From Hydrogenothermaceae bacterium (GTDB taxonomy: Bacteria > Aquificota > Aquificia > Aquificales > Hydrogenothermaceae): a stretch of 11,987 nucleotides of DNA. The position numbers and the translations under genes were made by a program. Positions within the stretch are counted from its first letter, which is position 1; the number at the start of each line of letters is the position of its first letter. Under the pieces are notes generated by a model. It was not told where the DNA came from and ran no database searches. It saw only the letters and a list, made by a program, of their open reading frames with translations. The stretch covers positions 1 to 11,987 of the forward strand of contig JALSPY010000119.1 of NCBI GenBank assembly GCA_026985705.1. Direction: 5' to 3'. Positions 1-6,131 of the stretch are shown piece by piece.

Positions 1-2
1 CA

Positions 3-968
3 GGACCTACTAACTACTACGGAAATTCAAATCAAAACTTAAAATTTTTCATTATAAAGTTAGACGGTAGTAACCTAAATAACCCATACATTATAGATAC
101 AGGAATACAAAATGCATTCAGCGGTAGATTATTTACTAAAGGCTATGACTATAACAGAGATGGAATAACAGATTATGTATTTGTAGGTTACGCAAGAAGA
201 GATGGAGATATAAATAACTGGAAAGGGGGACTTTTAAAAATAGATGTTAGAGATAATATTCCTTCAAATTGGACAACCACAAGCTACTTTACAGATGCTC
301 AATCTCCTATAACTGCAAAGGTAGAAATAGGAAAATGCTTTAGAAGAGACTATATATACTTTGGTACAGGTAGATGGTTCTATAAAGCTGATAACTCACT
401 CCCGGGACAAAAAAATAGACTGTATGGAACACCTATAGAGTGTAATAGAGATGCTAACGGAAATGTTGATTGTAGCCCTAACATAAATGTGGTAGACAAT
501 CCTAACAATGTTTGCACAGATGCTAGAAATAATGTTATAAAAGGCTGGTATGTAGAGTTAGATTTAGGAAATAATGAATACTACAAAGAGAGAGATATAA
601 CAGATATAACTTTAACTAATCAAAATGTTGTATTGTTTACAACTATAGAACCAACTAAAGATCCTTGTAAGTTTGGTGGAAGAACCAGAGTTTGGGCTTT
701 AAACTGTGCTACAGGTGGCTCAATAGTAGATGAATGTTTATATCAGGGATATAATCTAGATAAGAATAAATTAAAAGGTGCTACCTTATTACAATTATCA
801 GGTGGAAATATACAAAAGATAAATCTTAAAGAGATAGCTAACGAACAGGCTACAAACAACAGTAAAACTACGAACTGGTTTACAGGAACTGCTCCAGAAG
901 GTGCTCCTTCCTTCGTTTACCCAGTACCACCACGAAAAGGGGAAATATTGTTATGGTTAGAAAGATAA
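3..968 (+). CDS. pilY1: PilY1-like type IV pilus tip/biogenesis protein, C-terminal part (5' end outside window)
   Basis: The frame is open from the left edge to the TAA at 966-968, giving about 321 residues with no credible internal start, so this is the C-terminal part of a longer protein. It matches the PilY1 C-terminal beta-propeller. There is a nine-residue calcium loop DYNRDGITD at 147-173 (Asp/Asn at loop positions 1, 3, 5 and 9, as in the known PilY1 site), followed by GGLLKIDVRDN, then PITAKVEIG and YIYFGTGRWF. Near the end come GWYVELD and a VLFTTIEPTKDPCKFGG stretch, the usual PilY1 'FTT-P-DPC-GG' signature, and a terminal GEILLWLER. PilY1 is an exported protein that sits at the pilus tip with minor pilins and promotes pilus extension and adhesion. 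The next gene overlaps it by 16 bases, so both are surely co-transcribed. The family call is firm. The N-terminal adhesin part and signal peptide cannot be seen. Confidence 0.9.
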   Translation, partial: GPTNYYGNSNQNLKFFIIKLDGSNLNNPYIIDTGIQNAFSGRLFTKGYDYNRDGITDYVFVGYARRDGDINNWKGGLLKIDVRDNIPSNWTTTSYFTDAQSPITAKVEIGKCFRRDYIYFGTGRWFYKADNSLPGQKNRLYGTPIECNRDANGNVDCSPNINVVDNPNNVCTDARNNVIKGWYVELDLGNNEYYKERDITDITLTNQNVVLFTTIEPTKDPCKFGGRTRVWALNCATGGSIVDECLYQGYNLDKNKLKGATLLQLSGGNIQKINLKEIANEQATNNSKTTNWFTGTAPEGAPSFVYPVPPRKGEILLWLER

Positions 969-1408
969 GTAGAAAAGAGGGTTTTTCCCTCATTGAGCTT
1001 TTAATTGTTATATCAATAATAGCGATTTTAAGTTATTTTGGAATAAATTATATACTGTCAGCTATGGAAAAAAGTAAGATAGAAAAAGATTTAAAAAGGA
1101 TGTATGGTCTTTTACAAGAAGCTAGAATAAAGGCATTTTCAGAGAAAAAGGAATTTACATTTTCATTAGATTTAATTAATAAAAAAGCTTGCATTAAAGA
1201 AGGTACAACGGATATTAAGTGTGTAGATTTAGATGATAACAACTATAGCTTAAGTGGAAGTATTAATATAGATAAAAGAGGAACTTTTACAGGTGGGACA
1301 ATAAGATATATAGGAAATGTTTCAAATTTAGCTTACAACTGTATTGTAATATCTAATATAAGAGTTAAATTAGGGGTTTATAATGGTTCAAAATGTGTTC
1401 CTAAATAA
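953..1408 (+). CDS. fimT: FimT/GspH-like minor pilin (prepilin)
   Basis: A 151-residue prepilin. A short basic leader (MVRKISRKEG) ends in Gly10 at the prepilin peptidase site, followed by FSLIELLIVISIIAI with Phe+1 and Glu+5, the class III (type IV pilin-like) signature, and about 20 hydrophobic residues. The amphipathic helix after it contains LLQEARIKAFSEKKEFTFSL, typical of FimT/GspH-type pseudopilins, and a beta-rich head follows. The head has four cysteines (80, 90, 130, 148), consistent with two disulfides. The start overlaps the pilY1 end by 16 bases. An AAGGGG sequence at 937-942 lies 10 bases upstream and supports the ATG. The expected role is assembly into the pilus tip/priming complex in the inner membrane and periplasm. 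Pilin class is certain; FimT versus another GspH-like subgroup is less so. Confidence 0.82.
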   Translation: MVRKISRKEGFSLIELLIVISIIAILSYFGINYILSAMEKSKIEKDLKRMYGLLQEARIKAFSEKKEFTFSLDLINKKACIKEGTTDIKCVDLDDNNYSLSGSINIDKRGTFTGGTIRYIGNVSNLAYNCIVISNIRVKLGVYNGSKCVPK

Positions 1409-1847
1409 AAAAAATCAAGCTGGTTTCACAATTATAGAATTACTAGTTGCAATGGTAATTTTTTCTTTGGTTCTTATATTTATGCTTCAGAGTTTCCTAT
1501 TAGCTTTCAAAATAAATTTTTCTAACGAGGTGAAAAATACCGCAGTTAGAGTTGCAGAGGAGGAATTAGAAAACCTGCGAAATAAACCTATTAATGAAAT
1601 TTACGATAGCTCTAATGTTATATACTGTCCATCTCCATGTAATCCTGATACTACAGATAGTAATTGTAAAGTTATAAGAACTGTAAAAGGTGTTAATGTT
1701 GTTTATGGAAAAGCAATAGATGTTAATAATGCTTCAGACACATATTTAGATATAAACCTAACTATCTGTAGTAAAATAAAAGATTGGAGAACAGGAAATA
1801 ATATTACGTACACAGTCAGGACAATTCTTGCTAATATTGGAGAATAA
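1383..1847 (+). CDS. pilV: PilV-like minor pilin (prepilin)
   Basis: A 154-residue prepilin with leader MVQNVFLNKKNQAG, cleavage after Gly14, then FTIIELLVAMVIFSLVLIF with Glu+5. The segment AVRVAEEELENLRNKPINEIYD after the membrane helix is typical of PilV/PilI-type minor pilins, where the helix ends in a 'AE.ELE.LR' pattern. The head contains Cys82, 86, 95 and 129. The ATG lies 26 bases inside the previous gene with an AGGGGT sequence at 1371-1376, six bases upstream. That favours this start over the in-frame GTG at 1395, which would leave a 10-residue leader. Position between FimT- and PilW-like genes matches the usual fimT-pilV-pilW-pilX order. Assignment to PilV rests on order and N-terminal pattern; head domains diverge too fast for more. 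Confidence 0.78.
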   Translation: MVQNVFLNKKNQAGFTIIELLVAMVIFSLVLIFMLQSFLLAFKINFSNEVKNTAVRVAEEELENLRNKPINEIYDSSNVIYCPSPCNPDTTDSNCKVIRTVKGVNVVYGKAIDVNNASDTYLDINLTICSKIKDWRTGNNITYTVRTILANIGE

Positions 1848-1849
1848 AA

Positions 1850-2779
1850 ATGAAAAATAATAAAGGTTTTACAATATTAGAGCTTTTGATAGCTATATTT
1901 ATATCAATAATACTTATGTCTGCAATATATTACACATATACCACCTTTTTTATGGGAATAAAATCAGAGAGAGTTAATGTAGAGCAGGAAATAGAAAAAA
2001 TAGTTAGCTTAGAATTGTTAAGATTAGATTTAGAACATTTAGGATATGGAGTTGGTATAAATTGCTCAGGGACAGATTACAGAATATACGAGATAAATAA
2101 TAACGATATTTCAAATTTACTTAAAATCAGGTCAACTCTGAATAACTCAAATAACAGCACAATAGGATGGAAAATTTGTAAAAATGGCAATGAAATAAAA
2201 AAAGAAATGGAGAAAAGTAATAATAATATTGTTTATGTAGATGAAAATGGATGTGTTATCGGAACGGTTAACGACGGTAGCTGTCCATCAGGAACAAGTG
2301 TATATATAGGCTATCCTTACGATACAGGAGCAACGGGATGTGGTGGTTTCTGTACAGAGATAGTATACTACCTATCAAATACAAACCTTCCTAAGAATTG
2401 TCATCCAGATACTTACAATCTTTTAAGAAAAGTAAATAATGGAACCGGAAAACCTTTACTTTCTTGTATAGCAGATATGAAAATTACAGTTGATATGGAC
2501 ACAGATGGAGATGGTAAAATTGATTTAAAAGATATAGATGATGTTAGTAGTTATACAGCAGACCAATTAAGGGCATACACAAAAAAAATAAATGTTTATG
2601 TCCTTTATCAAGAAGCTACACCTTCAGACCCTAACTTTAGATTTACAAATTACCAGACAGACAGTAATGGTAATTATTTAGAAGTTGATGGAGTTAAACT
2701 GTATTTACCTTCAAATTTTGAGAAGTATAAATGGAAAGCTATTAAACTATCTGTAAAACCAATGAGCATCATAAGATAA
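1850..2779 (+). CDS. pilW: PilW-like minor pilin with an EF-hand-type loop
   Basis: A 309-residue prepilin, the largest of the four, as is usual for PilW. The leader is only MKNNKG, followed by FTILELLIAIFISIILM with Glu+5 and then a long helix (EQEIEKIVSLELLRLDLEHLGYGVG), the standard PilW pattern in which the first strand begins near 'GYG'. Residues 217-228 read DTDGDGKIDLKD, a full 12-residue EF-hand loop (acidic residues at positions 1, 3, 5, 9 and 12, Gly at 6, Ile at 8). The head has eight cysteines (72, 110, 135, 145, 164, 168, 184, 206). A GGAG in the end of the PilV gene lies just upstream of the ATG, and the gap is two bases. Expected role: minor pilin in the tip complex with PilV, PilX and PilY1. 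Confidence 0.85.
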   Translation: MKNNKGFTILELLIAIFISIILMSAIYYTYTTFFMGIKSERVNVEQEIEKIVSLELLRLDLEHLGYGVGINCSGTDYRIYEINNNDISNLLKIRSTLNNSNNSTIGWKICKNGNEIKKEMEKSNNNIVYVDENGCVIGTVNDGSCPSGTSVYIGYPYDTGATGCGGFCTEIVYYLSNTNLPKNCHPDTYNLLRKVNNGTGKPLLSCIADMKITVDMDTDGDGKIDLKDIDDVSSYTADQLRAYTKKINVYVLYQEATPSDPNFRFTNYQTDSNGNYLEVDGVKLYLPSNFEKYKWKAIKLSVKPMSIIR

Positions 2780-2794
2780 AAAGAGGTTTACCAA

Positions 2795-3322
2795 ATGAGA
2801 TTAAATAGTAATAGGGGGGCTGCTTTACTAACAACCCTAATGATAGGGATTTTAGCATTAGTGGTTATATTAGCATTATTTACTTTTATTCTATTTGGCA
2901 AGAGTAGCTCTGTAATAAAAGAGAGATATGCAACTGTTTTGGAAGCAGCAAAGGGAACCGCTTACTATTTGATAAACAAACTAAACGAAGGAGCAGTTGA
3001 TATTTACTGTTATAAATCTTCAGACCCTTCACAAAAATGTGTTTGCTCCTCAGTTTATTTTGATAGTTCAACAAATTCTTTAGCTTGCACTATAAATGCT
3101 ACAAAAATAACTGGAATTGATAAAGTAGATTTAGGAAGCTATAAAACATTATCAGCTCCGGATGGTAGCACTTACAGTTTAGATGCAACATTAATATTTA
3201 AAGATTTATCAAGTGATGGGAACTTTGATATTTATTCAATAGAAATAAACGCTACTAACAACAAAACAAATGAAAAAGCAACTATAGACTTTATATATAA
3301 AGCTCCAAAATTAGAATATTAA
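2795..3322 (+). CDS. pilX: PilX/GspK-like minor pilin lacking Glu+5
   Basis: A 175-residue prepilin-like protein. The leader MRLNSNRG is followed by AALLTTLMIGILALVVILALFTFILF, the 'RGAAL' pattern of the PilX N-terminal family and of GspK. Position +5 of the mature protein is Thr rather than Glu, as in GspK-like tip subunits. A helix (IKERYATVLEAAKGTAYYLINKL) follows, then a small beta-rich head with four cysteines (72, 82, 84, 98). An AGAGGT lies upstream of the ATG in the 15-base gap after pilW. Last recognisable member of the fimT-pilV-pilW-pilX series. Lack of Glu+5 suggests a position at the tip of the minor-pilin complex, where no subunit lies ahead of it; this is inference from GspK. 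Confidence 0.75.
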   Translation: MRLNSNRGAALLTTLMIGILALVVILALFTFILFGKSSSVIKERYATVLEAAKGTAYYLINKLNEGAVDIYCYKSSDPSQKCVCSSVYFDSSTNSLACTINATKITGIDKVDLGSYKTLSAPDGSTYSLDATLIFKDLSSDGNFDIYSIEINATNNKTNEKATIDFIYKAPKLEY

Positions 3323-3324
3323 AT

Positions 3325-3861
3325 ATGCAAAGGATATTAGCTTTAAGCAAGATTATAAACTTTGCTGATAATTATTCCAAGTATGCTTTTCAAATATTTA
3401 TACTTTTGAATTTTACCTTCGGTTTAATCGGTCCTATGTTGTCTTTCTATTCTTTAAAAAAAGATATGAGCATAGAGTATAAGACTGCTTCTATCTATTC
3501 ATTAATAACATTTTTAGCAGACTTTTTCAGTATACTAATAGTAAGTTGGATATTCTTTAAAATAACTAGATTTAAAAACTATAAATTTTGGCTTTTGTTA
3601 TACAGTTTAGTTTATACAGTTGTATGGATTTTTGATATATTTGATATATCACAATATCTACGGTTTCTTTCTATACTAGGATTAATAATGTCATCACTAC
3701 TTTTATTTTTAATAATAAAACGAAAATTTGATATAAAAATAAGATTAGTATTACTAATCATCCATATATTATTTTATTTTTTAGATGCTGTTTTATCAGA
3801 AATGATAGCGACGAATCCTATACTTATAAAAGTTGTAGAATTTATCCAAACTTACCACTAA
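3325..3861 (+). CDS. Unrecognised five-helix integral membrane protein
   Basis: I do not recognise this 178-residue protein. It is very hydrophobic, with about five likely membrane helices near residues 22-43, 55-80, 87-106, 112-131 and 138-158, short basic loops (KKD, TRFKNYK, KRKFDIKIR), a cluster IFDIFDISQYLRF around 102-114, and no cysteine. There is no signal peptide or catalytic motif that I can name. It begins two bases after the pilX stop, has no clear Shine-Dalgarno of its own, and so is probably translated by coupling as the last gene of the minor-pilin operon. Its tail overlaps the pstB tail by 20 bases. A role in pilus anchoring or assembly is only suggested by location. Yip1-like five-helix proteins have a similar layout, but no sequence motif supports that. 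Confidence 0.75.
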   Translation: MQRILALSKIINFADNYSKYAFQIFILLNFTFGLIGPMLSFYSLKKDMSIEYKTASIYSLITFLADFFSILIVSWIFFKITRFKNYKFWLLLYSLVYTVVWIFDIFDISQYLRFLSILGLIMSSLLLFLIIKRKFDIKIRLVLLIIHILFYFLDAVLSEMIATNPILIKVVEFIQTYH

Positions 3862-4609
3862 TATAGTCTTCAGTTAATTTTTTCTTTGGCGAAGTGAATA
3901 TAATGTCTGTTTTATCAAACTCTATAAGCTCTCCAAGATACATAAATGCAGTGTAATCAGATATTCTTGCTGCCTGTTGCATATTATGGGTAACAATAAT
4001 TATTGTTACTGTTTCTTTTAGCTCAACAACGAGCTCCTCTATCTTAGCCGTAGATATTGGGTCTAACGCAGAGGTAGGTTCATCAAAAAGTAATACTTCT
4101 GGCTCAACAGCTAAAGCTCTAGCTATAACTAGTCTTTGTTGTTGTCCTCCAGAAAGACCTGTAGCTGGGTCCTTAAGTCTGTCCTTAACTTCGTCCCATA
4201 ATGCTGCCTGTCTTAAAGCTTTTTCTACCTTTTCCTCTAAAATTTTTTTATCTCTTATACCTCTTAACCTTAAACCGTAAGCTACATTATCAAATATACT
4301 CATAGGGAAAGGTGTAGGTTTTTGAAAAACCATTCCAACTTTGGTTCTAAGTTTTATTAAATCATAGTTAGGGTCTAAAATATTCTCTCCTTCAAGTAAA
4401 ATTTCGCCTTCATATCTATTTCCCGGATATAAATCATGCATTCTGTTAAAACTTCTTAAAAGTGTGGTTTTTCCACATCCAGAAGGTCCAATTAATGCTA
4501 TTACCTTTTTATCATATATAGGCATATTAATATTCTTCAAAGTTGGCTTACTAGCTCCTGCATACCAGAAGGAAAAATTTTTAACCTTAATTTTCTCCAT
4601 TTCTATCAT
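3842..4609 (-). CDS. pstB: Phosphate ABC transporter ATP-binding protein PstB
   Basis: A 255-residue ABC ATPase with the length and motif set of PstB, the cytoplasmic ATPase that powers the PstSCA high-affinity phosphate importer. Walker A GPSGCGKT is at 41-48, followed by LLRSFNRMHDL (the PstB-typical 'RxxNRMxDL'). Q-loop Gln96 sits within VFQKPTPFPMSI, also typical of PstB. The signature LSGGQQQR is at 152-159, Walker B VLLFDEP at 172-178 with catalytic Glu177, the D-loop SALDP follows, and the switch His208 is in VTHNM. The start at M1 is chosen over M4 because AGGGGG (4616-4621) lies six bases before M1. It follows rlmD on the same strand after 45 bases, probably as part of that transcript. 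No pstS, pstC, pstA or phoU is adjacent, so the transporter's other parts must be elsewhere. Confidence 0.93.
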   Translation of the reverse strand: MIEMEKIKVKNFSFWYAGASKPTLKNINMPIYDKKVIALIGPSGCGKTTLLRSFNRMHDLYPGNRYEGEILLEGENILDPNYDLIKLRTKVGMVFQKPTPFPMSIFDNVAYGLRLRGIRDKKILEEKVEKALRQAALWDEVKDRLKDPATGLSGGQQQRLVIARALAVEPEVLLFDEPTSALDPISTAKIEELVVELKETVTIIIVTHNMQQAARISDYTAFMYLGELIEFDKTDIIFTSPKKKLTEDYISGKFG

Positions 4610-4615
4610 AAAAAG

Positions 4616-4621
4616 CCCCCT
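4616..4621 (-). promoter_or_regulatory. pstB ribosome binding site
   Basis: AGGGGG on the minus strand, six bases before the ATG at 4607-4609. It decides between two close in-frame ATGs. The second (M4) would be 15 bases away, too far. A 10-base palindrome AGTATATACT lies just upstream (4625-4634) and could include a -10 element for pstB, but no matching -35 is evident. Confidence 0.7.
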
Positions 4622-4654
4622 AAAAGTATATACTAGAAAATTTTAACATCTATC

Positions 4655-5944
4655 TTAACTCTTTTTCTCAAGGGTAGTGATACTTTCTATATGATAAGTC
4701 TGTGGAAACATATCTATAAGTTTTATATCTTTTATATAAAATTTTTCTGATAATATAGCTATATCTCTAGCCAAAGTAGATGGATTACAGGAAACATATA
4801 TAATTTTTCTTATACTTTCTTTACTATTCAAATAGTTTAATAGCTCTTTAGTTATTCCACTTCTAGGTGGGTCTAATACCACTAAATCAGGGTTATATTT
4901 TTCTAAAATATCTATATTCTTTCCTGCATCAGCTTTAATAAAATTTACATTCTTTAATGAATTTAATTTTTTATTATGATTTCCGTCCTCAACAGCAAAT
5001 TTATTTGTCTCTATTCCTATAACTTTATTAACATAAAGGGCAATAGGTAATGTTAATGTTCCAACTCCACAGTATAAATCTAAAGCTTCTTTGTAATTCT
5101 CATTTTTTATTTCTTCTAAAACTTCTTTTACTAAGTTTTTAACTTGAAATCTGTTAACCTGAAAAAATGAGTTAATAGAAACTCTATATTTAATCTCTCT
5201 GTCAATTTCATCTAAATTTATAAGCTCATATACAAACTGTTTTCCTATAGATATAAATTTTCTTAAAATTTCATTATTTTTTTCAAAAATACCTATTCCT
5301 ACAGTGTTTTTATTAACAAAAGACTTGATATGTTTTAAACCTAATGGAAATCTCTTAAATCTTTTTGAGTAGACAAATTTTATTAAAACTTGATTTAAAT
5401 TTGTTGAGTAAATATGTATCTCAACTGGTTTAAACTCTAGAAACTCTATTAATTCCTTTAAGCCTTCTAAACTTTCATTTAAGTCTTCCTTTAAGATTAA
5501 ACAGCTATCTATATTTACAATTTTATTACTTTCCTTCATATAAAAACCAATCTGATTTCCCCTAACTTTAAACTGAACTCTATTTCTATAAAAGAATGGT
5601 TTTTCAGATGGAATAACCTTTGAAATATTTACATTTTTTAGTTTGCCTATCCTTTCTAAAGTTTCTTTCAATATTTCCTTTTTTATTTCAACCTGTTTTT
5701 CATACTTTATATGTTGATAATCACAGCCACCACAGTATGTAAAATACTTACATAAAGGTTTTACTCTATGCGTAGATGGTTCTATTATAGAATTTAATTC
5801 ACATTCTATAAAGTTTTTCCTTTCCTTTTTTACACCTACCTCTACAATTTCTCCATCTATTACAAAAGGAACAAAACAGGTTTTATCCTGTAATTTACCT
5901 ATTCCTTTTCCGCCATAAACTAATTTATTGACCTTTATTTCCAT
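4655..5944 (-). CDS. rlmD: 23S rRNA (uracil-C5)-methyltransferase, RlmD/RumA type
   Basis: A 429-residue S-adenosylmethionine-dependent m5U methyltransferase of the TrmA/RumA family. Residues 1-55 form a TRAM-like RNA-binding domain (LVYGGKGIGKL, VPFVIDGEIVEV). Four cysteines, Cys65, Cys71, Cys74 and Cys148, reproduce the C-x5-C-x2-C...C pattern that holds the [4Fe-4S] cluster in RumA. The catalytic domain carries FFQVN (261-264), the SAM loop DLYCGVGT (289-296), DPPRSG (358-363), the nucleophile Cys386 in SCNPSTLARD and the general base Glu420 in HIE. Together TRAM, Fe-S ligands and methylase motifs point to RlmD (U1939 of 23S rRNA in E. coli), although a different or dual uridine target as in RlmCD cannot be excluded. 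No strong Shine-Dalgarno is visible. The ATG gives the expected N-terminus of the TRAM domain. Confidence 0.88.
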   Translation of the reverse strand: MEIKVNKLVYGGKGIGKLQDKTCFVPFVIDGEIVEVGVKKERKNFIECELNSIIEPSTHRVKPLCKYFTYCGGCDYQHIKYEKQVEIKKEILKETLERIGKLKNVNISKVIPSEKPFFYRNRVQFKVRGNQIGFYMKESNKIVNIDSCLILKEDLNESLEGLKELIEFLEFKPVEIHIYSTNLNQVLIKFVYSKRFKRFPLGLKHIKSFVNKNTVGIGIFEKNNEILRKFISIGKQFVYELINLDEIDREIKYRVSINSFFQVNRFQVKNLVKEVLEEIKNENYKEALDLYCGVGTLTLPIALYVNKVIGIETNKFAVEDGNHNKKLNSLKNVNFIKADAGKNIDILEKYNPDLVVLDPPRSGITKELLNYLNSKESIRKIIYVSCNPSTLARDIAILSEKFYIKDIKLIDMFPQTYHIESITTLEKKS

Positions 5945-5996
5945 TTTAAAACTTTGATTTTTAGAATTCCTATTGTAAATTTTTTATAATAAAATA

Positions 5997-6002
5997 ATTA
6001 TA
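5997..6002 (-). promoter_or_regulatory. Possible -10 element for the rlmD-pstB transcript
   Basis: The region between the cyd terminator and the rlmD start (5945-6041) is almost pure A+T. On the minus strand a perfect TATAAT stands about 50 bases before the rlmD ATG. No recognisable -35 lies at 16-18 bases. Because the terminator upstream is strong, rlmD needs its own promoter somewhere here, but A+T richness makes this exact site uncertain. Confidence 0.3.
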
Positions 6003-6041
6003 ACTTTAAAGGATTAAAATTTTATTAAGATATAATAAATT

Positions 6042-6066
6042 AAAAAAGGGGGCTTTAGATAGCCCC
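6042..6066 (-). terminator. Intrinsic terminator of the cydAB operon
   Basis: On the minus strand a GC-rich six-base-pair stem (GGGGCT / AGCCCC, 6066-6061 with 6054-6049) closes a six-base loop and is followed by C and a run of six T (6047-6042). The plus strand has no T run after the stem, so termination acts only on minus-strand transcripts. It lies about 65 bases after the cydB stop and separates cydAB from rlmD-pstB. Confidence 0.88.
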
Positions 6067-6131
6067 AAAGGATAGCAAGGGAGGAAGAGGAAGATGGAGA
6101 AAAAAGGAGGAAAAATAGGGCGGGGAGTTTT
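6067..6131 (-). other. Pyrimidine-only 3' UTR tract of the cydAB mRNA
   Basis: Between the cydB stop and the terminator the minus strand is almost entirely C and T; from 6077 to 6127 only three bases are purines. It contains CCTCCTTTTTT and TCTTCCTCCCT, sequences resembling the 16S rRNA anti-Shine-Dalgarno. The C-rich, G-poor composition is also that expected of a Rho utilisation region. Bases 6078-6088 are a perfect complement of the cydA ribosome binding site region (8751-8761). Read on the plus strand the same tract looks like stacked Shine-Dalgarno sequences, but only a 13-codon frame follows. Confidence 0.6.

Noticed and set aside
489..968. A separate gene starting at GTG 489
   Set aside because: The same frame is open to the left edge and encodes continuous PilY1 sequence, so the GTG is internal.
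1048..1242. Open frames antisense to the FimT-like gene, and similar ones inside pilX, pstB, cydB, cydA and topA
   Set aside because: All lie fully within strongly supported genes, lack their own ribosome sites and show no recognisable protein motifs.
4612..6056. Ten bases AGGGGGCTTT shared between the pstB leader (minus strand) and the plus strand at the cyd terminator, implying complementary RNAs
   Set aside because: The match is short, G-run based, and explained by a ribosome site on one side and a terminator stem on the other.
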